From: Rhodanobacter sp. B05
GTDB taxonomy: Bacteria; Pseudomonadota; Gammaproteobacteria; Xanthomonadales; Rhodanobacteraceae
DNA: 64,000 bases
Assembly (NCBI RefSeq): GCF_002001085.1
Contig: NZ_MUNU01000013.1
Coordinates: 186,001-250,000 of the forward strand
Reading direction: 5' to 3'
Position 1 is the stretch's first letter; every line of letters starts with the position of its first letter. This document shows, piece after piece, positions 16,553 through 26,010 of the stretch. The position numbers and the translations under genes are program-made. The notes beneath the pieces are model-generated. The model did not search any database and was not told where the DNA came from. It was given only the letters and a program-made list of their open reading frames with translations.

Positions 16553-17194
16553 TTACAGCCGGTAGGCCACCGTCTTCATCAGCATCGAGCTGAGGTGCAT
16601 CAACTGCGGCAGCGGAAACGGCAGCTCGACGCCGCCGCGCTGCCGCGCGGCCTCGGCGTGGCGGATTTCGTCGGCTTGCATCGTGGCCAGCACGGCGCGT
16701 GAGCGCGCGTCCTGCACCGGCAGCTTTTCCAGATGCTCGGCCAGATGCGTTTCCACCTGGCGCTCGGTTTCGACCACGAAGCCGAGGCTGACCGGATCGC
16801 CGGCGAGCGCGGCGACGGCGCCGATCGCATAGCTGCCGGCATACCACAGTGGATTGAGCAGGCTGGGGCGGCTGTGCAGTTGCTGCAGGCGCTCGGCGCA
16901 CCAGGCGAGGTGGTCGGTCTCTTCGGCGGCGGCGTGCAGCAGGTGTTCGCGGTTGTCGGCATCACGCGCCAGTGCGGCCTGACCGACATACAGCGCCTGC
17001 GCGCAGACTTCGCCGGTGTGGTTGATCCGCATCAGGCCTGCGGCATGACGACGTTCGGTCTCGTCCAGCTCTGCTTCGGCAAGGCCGGTGGCGGGCGAGC
17101 GGCGAGCGGCGATCGGTGTGCCGGCAATCGCCTCCAGCGCGCGTTCGCCACCGACGAGCAGGCGATCGAGGGTGCTCAGGGTGCGGGCGCTCAT
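16553..17194 (-). CDS. coq7: Demethoxyubiquinone hydroxylase (Coq7 type)
   Basis: Di-iron monooxygenase of 213 aa that hydroxylates demethoxyubiquinone in ubiquinone synthesis, alternative to UbiF. The four-helix di-iron ligands are visible: Glu in [12 protein letters not shown], the EETDH motif, Glu in [10 protein letters not shown], and DEIRHAEAA. It overlaps the preceding iron-sulfur gene by four bases (ATGA), suggesting translational coupling. Coq7 is the form usual in xanthomonads, which fits the lineage. Confidence 0.95.
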   Translation of the reverse strand: MSARTLSTLDRLLVGGERALEAIAGTPIAARRSPATGLAEAELDETERRHAAGLMRINHTGEVCAQALYVGQAALARDADNREHLLHAAAEETDHLAWCAERLQQLHSRPSLLNPLWYAGSYAIGAVAALAGDPVSLGFVVETERQVETHLAEHLEKLPVQDARSRAVLATMQADEIRHAEAARQRGGVELPFPLPQLMHLSSMLMKTVAYRL

Positions 17195-18411
17195 CGGGTC
17201 TCCTGTTGAAGTTGTCTGGCCAGCAAGGTCAGCGGATGCATGGTCGGCAAGGGCGGGCCTTGCGTGTCGATGCCTGCGGCCAGATGCAGGCGGCAGCCGA
17301 TATTGGACGACAACAACAGTTGCGGCGCCAGCGTGGCGACTTGCCGCAGCGTCGCGTCACGCAGCCGGGCGGCGCGTTCGGGGAATTCCAGCAGATGGCT
17401 GCCGGCCGCGCCGCAGCAGTGCGGCGGTCGTGGCAGCGACGACACTTCGAGTGCCGGGATGCGCTCGAGCAACTGCAGCAGCGCCGCACCGGTTCCGGCC
17501 ACGTTGATCTGGGTGCATGGCAGGTGCAGCGCCGCGCGCTGCTTCAGTGGCCGAAAGTGCAGACGCTGCGCGTGTGCGGCCAGCAGCTCGACGGGATCCA
17601 CCACGCGCACGTCGGGCAGGGCGCGACGCAGCGTCCCAAGGCAGCCTGGCGTCACCGAAACCAGTTGCCCGGCGCCGCTGGTGTGCCACGCCTGGCGCAC
17701 CTGCTTCGCGGCGTTTTCGGCCGCCGCCGTCGCGCCGCCGTGGAGGTCCATCGCGCCGCAGCAGAATGCGGGCAGCGCCATGACCGCGAAGCCCGCGGCC
17801 TGCAACAGCGTGACGGCCGCCTGCTGCGCCTCGGCGTCCTCGACACTGGCCACGCAACCCGGGAACAGCGCCAGCAGGGGCTGGTCGGGTCGTGCTGAAT
17901 CGGCGCGGACGCGCGGCGCCGGAGCGTGGTCGGGAAGGGTGAGCAGGGCCGCCTGCCAGGTCGGGCGGCCAGCAAGTCGCCGTGCAAGCCAGGGTTTCCA
18001 GCGGGCCAGATCCAGGCGGCGGGCGATCTGGCGCAGCGTCCGCAGCCGCCGCGGCCGTGTGAGCAGGCCCAGCAGGCGCCGTGGTCGTCCCGGCATGGGT
18101 CCGATCAGGCGGCGCGTCTCGATCAGCAGTTCGCCGTACCGTACCTGCGCCGGGCACACGGTTTCGCAGTTCAGGCAGGCCAGGCAGTGATCCAGGTACG
18201 TACGCAGATCAGCGGTCGGGTCGGCTTCGCCGCGGGCCAGTGCCGCGGCGATCGCGATACGGCCCCGCGGCGACTCCGCCTCACTGCGATCCAGCGCATA
18301 GGTGGGGCATACGGGCAGGCACAAGCCGCACTGCACGCACTGGTCGGCCAGCTCGGCGATGTGTCCCGGGGACGCAGGCTGGGGGGACTTCTCAAGCGGC
18401 ATGGCCTTCAT
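17191..18411 (-). CDS. GlcF/LldF-like iron-sulfur oxidoreductase subunit
   Basis: Protein of 406 aa. Two ferredoxin-type 4Fe-4S motifs ([12 protein letters not shown] at about 25-36 and [12 protein letters not shown] at about 75-86) precede two CCG cysteine-rich domains (FPGC...PAFCCGAM and LPCTQ...PPHCCGAAG). This is the layout of the glycolate oxidase iron-sulfur subunit GlcF. GlcD and GlcE are absent nearby, and the gene instead overlaps coq7, so it may feed electrons from another 2-hydroxyacid dehydrogenase to the quinone pool. The start at 18411 is divergent from rplM, with 142 bases between. Confidence 0.85.
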   Translation of the reverse strand: MKAMPLEKSPQPASPGHIAELADQCVQCGLCLPVCPTYALDRSEAESPRGRIAIAAALARGEADPTADLRTYLDHCLACLNCETVCPAQVRYGELLIETRRLIGPMPGRPRRLLGLLTRPRRLRTLRQIARRLDLARWKPWLARRLAGRPTWQAALLTLPDHAPAPRVRADSARPDQPLLALFPGCVASVEDAEAQQAAVTLLQAAGFAVMALPAFCCGAMDLHGGATAAAENAAKQVRQAWHTSGAGQLVSVTPGCLGTLRRALPDVRVVDPVELLAAHAQRLHFRPLKQRAALHLPCTQINVAGTGAALLQLLERIPALEVSSLPRPPHCCGAAGSHLLEFPERAARLRDATLRQVATLAPQLLLSSNIGCRLHLAAGIDTQGPPLPTMHPLTLLARQLQQETR

Positions 18412-18449
18412 GCTATCATCGCCAGCTCACAGTTCGCCGGTCGGCGGGC

Positions 18450-18479
18450 TTGCGCCATGGATGACGGCTCCGCTATCAT
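18450..18479 (+). promoter_or_regulatory. Candidate promoter for rplM-rpsI
   Basis: A TTGCGC -35 (18450-18455) and TATCAT -10 (18474-18479) separated by 18 bases lie upstream of rplM, leaving a leader of about 70 bases. No L13-specific leader fold was recognised. Confidence 0.4.
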
Positions 18480-18553
18480 CTCGCGCCTTTGTTCCATCGA
18501 AGCACGCTCTTCCATCATGCGTACCGCCTCGTGGCGGTCGACAGGTATTCGAA

Positions 18554-18982
18554 ATGAAAACGTTCAGCGCCAATGCCGACAACGTCAAGCGCGACTGGTT
18601 CGTGGTCGACGCCACGGACAAGACTCTTGGTCGCCTGTCGACCGAGATCGCCCGTCGTCTGCGCGGCAAGCACAAGCCGGAATACACCCCGCATTGCGAC
18701 ACTGGCGATTATATCGTGGTGGTCAATGCGCAGAAGGTGCACGTCACCGGTGCCAAGCTGGACGACAAGAAATACCACCGCTTCACCGGCTATGTCGGCA
18801 ACCTGAAGACCACCAGTCTGAAGGATCTGCTGGCGACCCACCCGGAGCGCGTGATCGAGATCGCCGTCAAGGGCATGCTGCCGAAGAACCCGCTGGGCCG
18901 CGAGATGTATCGCAAGCTCAAGGTCTACGGCGGCGCCGAACATCCGCATACCGCACAGCAGCCGCAGGCGCTGGAAATCTAA
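18554..18982 (+). CDS. rplM: 50S ribosomal protein L13
   Basis: L13 of the large ribosomal subunit, 142 aa, the same length as in E. coli. It begins [20 protein letters not shown] and contains [22 protein letters not shown] and [19 protein letters not shown], all characteristic. I chose ATG 18554 because it gives the family's exact N-terminus; longer upstream frames are not conserved. rpsI follows after nine bases, forming the standard rplM-rpsI operon. Confidence 0.98.
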   Translation: MKTFSANADNVKRDWFVVDATDKTLGRLSTEIARRLRGKHKPEYTPHCDTGDYIVVVNAQKVHVTGAKLDDKKYHRFTGYVGNLKTTSLKDLLATHPERVIEIAVKGMLPKNPLGREMYRKLKVYGGAEHPHTAQQPQALEI

Positions 18983-18991
18983 GGAATCATG

Positions 18992-19384
18992 ATGAGCATC
19001 CAGCAGAATTACGGCACCGGCCGCCGCAAGACCTCCGCCGCACGCGTGTTCCTGCGCAAGGGCAGCGGTGCGATCGAAGTCAACGGCAAGACGCTTGAGG
19101 CATTTTTTGGTCGCGAGACCTCGTGCATGATCGTGCGCCAGCCGCTCGAGCTGACCGACAGCACCAGCAAGTTCGACATCAAGGTGACGGTCGCCGGTGG
19201 CGGCATCACCGGTCAGGCCGGCGCGATCCGCCTGGGCATTGCCCGCGCTCTGGTCGAGTACGACGAAAGCCTGAAGTCGCCGCTGCGCAAGGCCGGTTTC
19301 GTGACCCGCGACGCCCGCGAAGTCGAGCGCAAGAAGGTCGGCCTGCACAAGGCACGCCGCGCCACCCAGTTCTCGAAGCGCTAA
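18992..19384 (+). CDS. rpsI: 30S ribosomal protein S9
   Basis: S9 of the small subunit, 130 aa from ATG 18992. A tandem ATG at 18989 is the alternative, but AAGGA is better spaced from the second. The N-terminus [16 protein letters not shown] and the C-terminal tail [10 protein letters not shown], which reaches the ribosomal P site, are conserved. It is co-transcribed with rplM, and the tRNA-Gln gene follows 13 bases later. Confidence 0.98.
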   Translation: MSIQQNYGTGRRKTSAARVFLRKGSGAIEVNGKTLEAFFGRETSCMIVRQPLELTDSTSKFDIKVTVAGGGITGQAGAIRLGIARALVEYDESLKSPLRKAGFVTRDAREVERKKVGLHKARRATQFSKR

Positions 19385-19397
19385 GCTCCAGCTCTAT

Positions 19398-19472
19398 AGC
19401 CCCGTCGCCAAGCGGTAAGGCACCTGACTCTGACTCAGGCATTCGGTGGTTCGAATCCATCCGGGGCTGCCA
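19398..19472 (+). tRNA. tRNA-Gln (anticodon CTG)
   Basis: The 75-base cloverleaf includes an encoded CCA. The acceptor stem AGCCCCG pairs with CGGGGCT, and the D-arm is GCCAAGCGGTAAGGC. The anticodon stem CCTGA/TCAGG closes the loop CTCTGAC with anticodon CTG. The T-arm is GGTGG-TTCGAAT-CCATC with one G-T pair. It reads CAG codons. Its position 13 bases after rpsI suggests it can be processed from the ribosomal protein transcript. Confidence 0.95.
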
Positions 19473-19510
19473 ATCCAGATGCCGACCCCTGCAGCGATGC
19501 TCGGAGGCTC

Positions 19511-19548
19511 AACGCAAGATGCCCGCCCCTCGGCGGGCATCTTGCGTT
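19511..19548 (+). terminator. Strong hairpin after tRNA-Gln
   Basis: A perfect 17-bp stem (19511-19527 with 19532-19548) closes a CCTC loop 38 bases beyond the tRNA. The T tract is weak (GTTGTG), but stem length and position argue for termination of the rplM-rpsI-tRNA transcript. Confidence 0.7.
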
Positions 19549-19723
19549 GTGAGGCATGGCCGTGCGCTGGCCGGTCGGCGGTGATGGGCGTATTTGCCGG
19601 ACCGCAGGGGCTGGATGGGGACAACGCGAATACGCAGGAAGTTGCGTGAAATTCCGGGAATTTGCCCTTTTTTTCCGCATTGCAGCAGCGTAAAATTCCC
19701 GTTTTACCTCCCGTGAAATCTCG

Positions 19724-21646
19724 ATGACGCCTGCTACTGACGATCACGTCGGGCATGTCGACGTGCGCACAGTCGGCAGCACCGATGCGCTGCCGATAGC
19801 TCCCGCGCTTGGGCTGTCCCTGGACGCGGCGCGCATGCCGCGCAAGTCCACCCTGGTCAACCACCGCATCCTGCTGATCAGCGTCCTGGCGGTGGTGCTT
19901 GGTGTCGCGGCGGCCTACGTTGCGCAACTGCTCATGCTGATGATCAACCTGATCACCGACCTGTGTTTCTACGGTCGCGTATCGGATGTCATCGGACCCA
20001 CGGCGCGCAGCGGTTCGTTCGTGCTGTCGCCGGCCGACAACCATCTTGGCGCGTGGGTCATCCTGATCCCCGCCATCGGCGGTCTGCTCGCCGGGATCAT
20101 GGCGCGCTGGGGTTCGCGTGCCATCCAGGGGCACGGCATTCCCGAGGCGATGGAACAGATCCTCACCAACGAATCCAACATCCCCGCGCGCATCACCTGG
20201 CTGAAGCCGGTCTCCTCCGCGTTCGCGATCGGCACCGGTGGTCCGTTCGGTGCCGAGGGCCCGATCATCTCCACCGGCGGCGCGTTGGGTTCGCTGATCG
20301 GCCAGCTCCTGCGCGTCACCGCGAACGAGCGCAAGGTGCTGCTGGCGGCCGGTGCGGCAGCAGGCATGGCGGCGGTGTTCGGCGCGCCGGTCGCGTCGCT
20401 GGTGCTCGCCGTGGAACTGCTGTTGTTCGAACTGCGTCCGCGCTCGTTGATTCCGGTGGCACTGGCCACGGTAACGGCGGTCGGCGTGCGTTACGCCACC
20501 TATGGCGCCGCGCCGGTGTTCCCGATGCCCGAAGTGCTGCAGTCCGGTGGCTTGGCGCTGATCAGCTTTGTCGTGATCGGTGGCCTCGTGGGTTTCGCCT
20601 CGGTGGGGGTGACCAAGGCGGTGTACGGCGTCGAGGATTTGTTCGAGAAGCTGCCGATCCACTGGATGTGGTGGCCCGTCATCGGCGCGCTGGTGGCCGG
20701 CGTGGTGGGCTGGATCGAGCCACGCACGCTGGGCGTGGGTTACGACAACATCGACGCGCTGGTGCAGGGACATTGGGGCCTCGCCATGCTGCTTAGTTTC
20801 GGTGCGCTGAAATTCATTTCGTGGGTGATCGCGCTGGGTAGCGGGACGTCCGGCGGCACGCTGGCGCCGCTGTTCATGATCGGTGGCTCGCTCGGTGCCG
20901 TGCTTAGCATCGGCCTGAACCATCTGCTGCCAGGCTTCCACATCGATCCACGCATCGCTGCGTTGGTGGGCATGGCGGCTATTTTCGCCGGCTCCTCGCG
21001 CGCGCTCCTGACGGCCGTGGTGTTCGCCTTTGAAACCACTCGCCAACCGGCATGCCTGCTACCGCTTCTTGGTGGTTGCACCGCGGCCTACCTGATCTCG
21101 GCCCTGATCATGCGCAACACGATCATGACCGAGAAAATCGCCCGTCGCGGTGTGCGCGTCCCGTCGGAATACGCGGCCGATTACCTGGAACAAGTGAGCG
21201 TGGGTACGGTGTGTTCACGCGATGTGGCGACCTTGCAAACGACCCAGACACTGGCGGAAGTGCGGCGTTGGCTAGCCGAGGAATCTGCCGATACCCAGCA
21301 TCGAAGCTATCCTGTCATCGACGAACAGGGGCACGTGAAAGGCATGCTGCCCCGACGTACCCTGCTCGACCCGCAATGGCATTACACGTTGGCGCTGGGT
21401 GAGTTGCTGACGGGAGCACCGGTTGCAGTCAATGAAAACCATTCGCTGCGTGATGCCGCCGATCACATGGTCGCCGAAAGCGTCGGGCGGCTGCTGGTGG
21501 TCAGCAAGGACGATCCGCGCAAGCTGGTGGGTATCGTCACCCGCGGCGACATCCTCACATCCCACACCCAGCGTTTGCGCGAGGCGCGTTTCAAGGGTCG
21601 GCACATCAAATTGGGCAAGTCGAGCAAGGCAATGTCGTCGATTTGA
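19724..21646 (+). CDS. CLC-family chloride/proton transporter with CBS domains
   Basis: Membrane protein of 640 aa. The CLC core (about 45-480) shows the filter motifs GHGIPEAME, GPFGAEGPI (gating Glu178) and GSGTSGGTLAPLF. The proton-path glutamate corresponding to E. coli Glu203 is kept (Glu236 in LLLFELRP), suggesting an exchanger. The residue matching the E. coli Ser107 anion ligand is His137. A C-terminal CBS pair (about 485-615) would bind adenine nucleotides. The start at 19724 is the first ATG of the conserved frame. No ribosome-binding site stands out. Confidence 0.88.
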   Translation: MTPATDDHVGHVDVRTVGSTDALPIAPALGLSLDAARMPRKSTLVNHRILLISVLAVVLGVAAAYVAQLLMLMINLITDLCFYGRVSDVIGPTARSGSFVLSPADNHLGAWVILIPAIGGLLAGIMARWGSRAIQGHGIPEAMEQILTNESNIPARITWLKPVSSAFAIGTGGPFGAEGPIISTGGALGSLIGQLLRVTANERKVLLAAGAAAGMAAVFGAPVASLVLAVELLLFELRPRSLIPVALATVTAVGVRYATYGAAPVFPMPEVLQSGGLALISFVVIGGLVGFASVGVTKAVYGVEDLFEKLPIHWMWWPVIGALVAGVVGWIEPRTLGVGYDNIDALVQGHWGLAMLLSFGALKFISWVIALGSGTSGGTLAPLFMIGGSLGAVLSIGLNHLLPGFHIDPRIAALVGMAAIFAGSSRALLTAVVFAFETTRQPACLLPLLGGCTAAYLISALIMRNTIMTEKIARRGVRVPSEYAADYLEQVSVGTVCSRDVATLQTTQTLAEVRRWLAEESADTQHRSYPVIDEQGHVKGMLPRRTLLDPQWHYTLALGELLTGAPVAVNENHSLRDAADHMVAESVGRLLVVSKDDPRKLVGIVTRGDILTSHTQRLREARFKGRHIKLGKSSKAMSSI

Positions 21647-21687
21647 TTACGGACAGGCGTGTTCCTCGCGCCGCCCGCTGTTGAAAT

Positions 21688-21715
21688 GCAAAACGGCCCT
21701 TGCGGGCCGTTTTGC
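21688..21715. terminator. Bidirectional terminator between clc and rpiA
   Basis: A perfect 12-bp stem (21688-21699 with 21704-21715) closes a TTGC loop with AAAA/TTTT at its base. It serves both convergent genes. Confidence 0.85.
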
Positions 21716-21738
21716 TGAGCACGGCTGGCTCGTTGGAT

Positions 21739-22380
21739 TTACATCTCGCGCCCGCCAACCAGCACCACGTCGGCCGGCCGGCGCGCGAACAGGCCGACGG
21801 TGACGATGCCGGGCAGCTGATTGAGTTCGCTCTCCAGCGCGGCCGGATCGGCGATCAGCCAGTTATGCACGTCGATGATCCAGTTGCCGTTGTCGGTGAC
21901 CACGCCATCGCGCCACACCGGGTTGCCGCCCAGCTTGACGATCTCGCGGCCGACCAGGCTGCGTGCCATCGGGATCACCTCGATCGGCACCGGGAACCTG
22001 CCAAGCAGGTCGACCCGCTTGCTGGAGTCGATGATGCAGACGAACTTCTCGCTCGCCGCCGCCACGATCTTCTCGCGCGTCAGCGCGGCGCCGCCGCCCT
22101 TGATCAGGCGCCGGTGCGGATCGCACTCGTCGGCGCCGTCGATGTAGATCGTCAGCGGGCCGGCGCTGTTGAGGTCGAGCACCGGAATGCCCAGGCGCTT
22201 CAATTGCGCGGTGGATTGTTCCGAGCTGGACACCGCGCCCTGGATGCGATCCTTCAGGTCGGCCAGCGCGTCGATGAAGAAGGCCACGGTGGAGCCGGTG
22301 CCCACGCCCACGATGGCGCCGTCCTCGACGTAGCGGATCGCGGCTTCGCCGGCGAGTTTCTTTTCGTTTGCTTGGCTCAT
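21739..22380 (-). CDS. rpiA: Ribose-5-phosphate isomerase A
   Basis: Interconverts ribose 5-phosphate and ribulose 5-phosphate in the pentose phosphate pathway. The 213 aa from ATG 22380 match the family N-terminus ([14 protein letters not shown], compare E. coli MTQDELKKAVG); an in-frame ATG nine bases upstream is the alternative. Motifs: [24 protein letters not shown] with the catalytic acidic residues, and [11 protein letters not shown]. Confidence 0.95.
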   Translation of the reverse strand: MSQANEKKLAGEAAIRYVEDGAIVGVGTGSTVAFFIDALADLKDRIQGAVSSSEQSTAQLKRLGIPVLDLNSAGPLTIYIDGADECDPHRRLIKGGGAALTREKIVAAASEKFVCIIDSSKRVDLLGRFPVPIEVIPMARSLVGREIVKLGGNPVWRDGVVTDNGNWIIDVHNWLIADPAALESELNQLPGIVTVGLFARRPADVVLVGGREM

Positions 22381-22419
22381 GCGACGCATTCCGTGGAAGT
22401 GGGTGGTTTCGGATTTTCT

Positions 22420-22450
22420 CCCTCTCCCCCGAGTGCGCTCGGGGAGAGGG
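22420..22450. repeat. REP-like hairpin between rpiA and the EVE gene
   Basis: The arms CCCTCTCCCCCGAG and CTCGGGGAGAGGG pair across a TGCG loop with one bulged C. It is the same dispersed family as the copies in lpdA, mpl and behind hppA. It lies six bases beyond the EVE stop codon and lacks a T tract, so I read it as a repeat rather than a dedicated terminator. Confidence 0.8.
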
Positions 22451-22456
22451 CTTCAA

Positions 22457-22905
<449 letters not shown>

Positions 22906-22909
<4 letters not shown>

Positions 22910-23511
22910 GCGTTTACCCCAGGGTTGCAGTCGATCAGTTCGTGCTCGGTGGCGATGAAGTCGAGCGGGACATCCCAGCCTTCTTCGTCGACCTCGGGCA
23001 ATTCCTGAAAGGTGTAGGCGATGCCGACCAGCAACGGCTCGGTCGGCCGCACCTGCTCGTTGAGAAAGGCGAAGCTGCGGTCGTAGTAGCCACCGCCGTG
23101 GCCGAGCCGGTTGCCGCGACGGTCGAAGCCGAGCAGCGGCACGAACACCAGGTCGAGCTGGAACGGTTCCAGCAGTTCATCCTGCGCGACCGGCTCGGGG
23201 ATGCCGTAGCGGTTCGGCTGCACGTCCTCACCGGATTGCCATGGCGCAAAGCGCAGGCGCTTGCCCTTGCCGATCACCGGCAGCAGGAATTGCTGGCCGC
23301 GTGCCGCCAGTGGCGGAATCACCAGGTTCAGCGGCAGCTCGCCGTGGCTGGCCCAGTAGCCGGCCACGCGCGCGTCGGTGAGGTATTCGGGCAACTGCTC
23401 AAGGCTGCGGCGCAGGCCTTGCGCGGCGCTCATGCGTTCGGGCGGGGTGAGGGCGCGGCGCTGGTCGGCCAGGCGCTGGCGAAGCTCGTGTCGTTGGGCG
23501 GCGGCGTCCAC
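22906..23511 (-). CDS. fau: 5-formyltetrahydrofolate cyclo-ligase
   Basis: Converts 5-formyl-THF to 5,10-methenyl-THF using ATP. Protein of 201 aa with an N-terminal RQRLADQRRAL, the substrate segment GYWASHGELPLNLVI, and the C-terminal VPLLGFDRRGNRLGHGGGYYDR motif that binds ATP and folate. It lies directly downstream of the 6S RNA gene, a conserved gammaproteobacterial arrangement (ssrS-ygfA) with presumed read-through past the intervening terminator. Confidence 0.95.
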
Positions 23512-23530
23512 GTTTCGAGCGTCTCCATCG

Positions 23531-23566
23531 AAAAGTCGCCCCGTTCATCGCGGGACGAACGGGGCG
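23531..23566 (-). terminator. Terminator downstream of 6S RNA
   Basis: Read on the minus strand, a 10-bp GC-rich stem extended by three further pairs closes a CCGC loop and is followed by ACTTTT. It sits between the 6S RNA and fau, so fau expression would depend on read-through or another promoter. Confidence 0.75.
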
Positions 23567-23575
23567 GATAGAAGT

Positions 23576-23765
23576 GGCGTCAACCGCGATGCCGCTGCCC
23601 ACCAAACGACCTTGATCCAAGATGGATCAGGTGGGAGAGCTACATGGTCTCGAGGCTTTCCGCACGTGGCGGACATGCACAACAACCGATGTGAAGCCGA
23701 CCCGGGGCCGTATTTAGGAACAAGGCAAATGTAAGAGTGTGCTGGCGCACATCGCAGTAAACGCC
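23576..23765 (-). ncRNA. ssrS: 6S RNA
   Basis: RNA of about 190 nt that binds sigma70 RNA polymerase. The ends form a closing stem with 15 of 16 positions paired (23750-23765 with 23576-23591). Interior segments match the E. coli 6S order when read on the minus strand: CGGTTGTTGTGCATG, AAGCCT, the hairpin TGATCCATCTTGGATCA, and the 3-prime strand GGGCAGCGGCATC. It sits directly upstream of fau with a good promoter and terminator of its own. zapA, often upstream in other gammaproteobacteria, is not here. A covariance-model search would confirm the exact ends. Confidence 0.85.
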
Positions 23766-23772
23766 GAGGCCG

Positions 23773-23801
23773 ATTTTAGGCGCTTGCCCGGAAATGTGCC
23801 A
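23773..23801 (-). promoter_or_regulatory. Sigma70 promoter of 6S RNA
   Basis: On the minus strand, TGGCAC (-35, 23796-23801) and TAAAAT (-10, 23773-23778) are spaced by 17 bases. The -10 ends seven bases before the predicted 5-prime end of the 6S RNA at 23765. Confidence 0.7.
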
Positions 23802-23933
23802 CCGCCGCGTTGGGTGGCTTCGGCCTTTCGGTCGATCGCACCAATCATGCCAGGGGATCCGTTTCGGGTCGCGGGCGTGAATGACACGACATGCACGACA
23901 TCCTTCCGGTACGCACGAGGTATCGTGGCTGTT

Positions 23934-25823
23934 TCAGTGGGCGGTGGCCGACGGCTGTACTGGCGCCACGCCGCCGTGAGCGATGGCGCCCGATGGCGTC
24001 GACGTCGCGATCGGCATCAGCTTTCCCAGCTTGCCGCTCATGCGCAACTGGTCGACGCTGGCCATGGCGTCGTCGAGTTGCTTGAGGTCGCTGCCTTCCT
24101 CCGGGGGAGGCGCGCCCGGTGCCGAGGTCAGCACGGCAAGCTGCGGGCCGACCAACTGAGTCAGGGCGAAGTACGGATCGTCGTGGATGCCCGCCTGTGC
24201 CAGCAACTGGCCCGGCAGCAGCCATGCAGCGCTATCTTCGTGCTGCGGCTCGCCCTGGCCGTGCGGATCGACCAGCAGCCAGGTGCCGGCTTGGCTCAGC
24301 ATGTCGCCGCCGTCGACAAAGCCGGTGATGTGGTAACTGTTGGTCAGTGCCGGCAGATGGTCGCCGTAGAACAGCACCAGGCTGGGCCGCTGGCGCTGGG
24401 CCAGCCATGTCACCAGGCGGCCGAGTTCGGCGTCGGCATGCTTGAGGTGGTACAGGTAGGTCTGCAGTTCCAGCTTGTCGCGACCGGTGATGCCGTCGGG
24501 CACCGGGATCGCATTGCGCTCGGTGGTGTTCGCCGGCTCCACGTCATAAGGGCCGTGTGCCTCGATGCTGATGGCGAAGATGAATTGCGGCGGGCCGACG
24601 TCCTTCAGCTGGCTCATGATCTCGTCGGTCATCGCGCTGTCGGCCATGTACTTGCCGTCGTTCGCTGCGTTGGCGGGGAAGCTGGATTGCGAAACGAAGC
24701 GGTCGAATCCGATCGCCTTGAACGCGGTGGTGCGGTTCCAGAACGACGGATCGTTGCCGTGCAGGGCGAGCGTGCTGTAGCCGTGCGCCTTCAGTGTGCG
24801 GACCAGGCTGGGCAGCGATTTGTGACTCATCTGCAGGTAGGGGAACTGCAGGTTGTCGAAGTAGCGCAACGACAGGCCGGTGAGCACCTCGAACTCGGTG
24901 CGGATGGTGCCGCCGCCGAAGGTGGGCACGTGCAGTTTGCCGCTGATGCCATGGGCAGCCAGCCGGCGCAGGTTCGGCGCGAAGTCGCTGTGTTCGTAGC
25001 CACGCATGATGGCGGGATCGAAAAACGATTCGCTCTGGATCACCACGATGTCCGGCAGGCCGCTGGCCGGCGCAGCCTGCTGCATCGTCTGCAGCAGCGC
25101 AGGGGCGGACCGGGCGATGAGCTGCGTGGCGGCGGCGCGATCAGGCTTGCGATGGCCACCGCCGTATTGCAGGTGGAACAACATCAGCGAGCTGACCAGG
25201 CCGGAATGGTTGGTGGTGACGCTGGCCGACCACGGCTCCAGCCACAGCACCCTTCTGTTGTAGATCTTCCCCCACGGGGAAAGGCCGGCGAGCATGCTGA
25301 GGAGCAGGGCCGCGAACACACCACCGGCGAGCAGCCGCTTGCCCCGCGTGCGGCGCGGAAACAGCGGCGGTTCCAGCCGCCAGGCCGCCACGATCAGGAT
25401 CAGCGCGGCCAGCATGGCCAGATACGGCCACGGGCTGTGCGGCAGGTAGCCGGACAGCAGGTGCATGCCGCCCTTGCGCAGCTGGCCGATCATGCGGAAG
25501 TCGTCCGGCAGCAGTGGCGTGCCCAGGTTGGCTACCTTGAGCCGGTTCACGCCGTAGATCAGCCCTTCGAACGCGAAAGCCAGCCCGAACGAGAGCAGCG
25601 CACGTCGGCTCCACGCCAGCAGCACGCCGGCCAGCAGCAATCCGGGCAGTGCATTGGCGAGCGGGAAGCGTGGCTGCACCAGCAGTTGCCTGGCCGTCAC
25701 GCCGATGCCGCCATCGATCAGCCCGGTCAGCAGCAAGAAAACCAGCGCCAGCAGCAGCACCAGCGCGATGCGCACAGTCAGCGGGCGCCAGCCACCACTA
25801 GTGTCGGGGAGTTTCAGGGACAT
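23934..25823 (-). CDS. LTA-synthase/phosphoglycerol-transferase-like sulfatase family membrane protein
   Basis: Protein of 629 aa. Four or five N-terminal TMs (to about residue 170) are followed by a periplasmic alkaline-phosphatase-fold sulfatase domain. Metal and catalytic motifs are visible: VVIQSESFFDP, FGGGTIRTEFEVLTG (the likely nucleophile Thr lies here) and VLFYGDHLPAL. This is the architecture of LtaS/OpgB-type phosphoglycerol or phosphoethanolamine transferases. In a Gram-negative the probable substrates are periplasmic glucans or LPS. A CAGGA ribosome-binding site precedes the start. It is divergent from glnE. Confidence 0.85.
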   Translation of the reverse strand: MSLKLPDTSGGWRPLTVRIALVLLLALVFLLLTGLIDGGIGVTARQLLVQPRFPLANALPGLLLAGVLLAWSRRALLSFGLAFAFEGLIYGVNRLKVANLGTPLLPDDFRMIGQLRKGGMHLLSGYLPHSPWPYLAMLAALILIVAAWRLEPPLFPRRTRGKRLLAGGVFAALLLSMLAGLSPWGKIYNRRVLWLEPWSASVTTNHSGLVSSLMLFHLQYGGGHRKPDRAAATQLIARSAPALLQTMQQAAPASGLPDIVVIQSESFFDPAIMRGYEHSDFAPNLRRLAAHGISGKLHVPTFGGGTIRTEFEVLTGLSLRYFDNLQFPYLQMSHKSLPSLVRTLKAHGYSTLALHGNDPSFWNRTTAFKAIGFDRFVSQSSFPANAANDGKYMADSAMTDEIMSQLKDVGPPQFIFAISIEAHGPYDVEPANTTERNAIPVPDGITGRDKLELQTYLYHLKHADAELGRLVTWLAQRQRPSLVLFYGDHLPALTNSYHITGFVDGGDMLSQAGTWLLVDPHGQGEPQHEDSAAWLLPGQLLAQAGIHDDPYFALTQLVGPQLAVLTSAPGAPPPEEGSDLKQLDDAMASVDQLRMSGKLGKLMPIATSTPSGAIAHGGVAPVQPSATAH

Positions 25824-26010
25824 GCCGATCCTGCACTTGCCGCCATGGGTCGATCCTCAAATGTAGTCAGGCCTGGATGAACGGCAAGTAGGCGCCAGAC
25901 GGCGAGTCTCGAACCTGCGCGCGGTTTAAGCAACGCACCATCAACGCACCGGCACGGCTTCGGTTCACCCGGCAGTCGGCAGCGCGGACGCACTGCGGCA
26001 CAATGGCCGG

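Noticed and set aside
22420-22450. Hairpin after the EVE gene as a rho-independent terminator
   Set aside because: There is no T tract on the minus strand, and the sequence matches the dispersed repeat family, so repeat is the better reading.
23739-25880. 713-codon open frame on the plus strand
   Set aside because: It is antisense to the sulfatase gene, with low-complexity Gln/His/Arg/Ala composition typical of GC-rich shadow frames, and it also covers the 6S promoter and 5-prime end.
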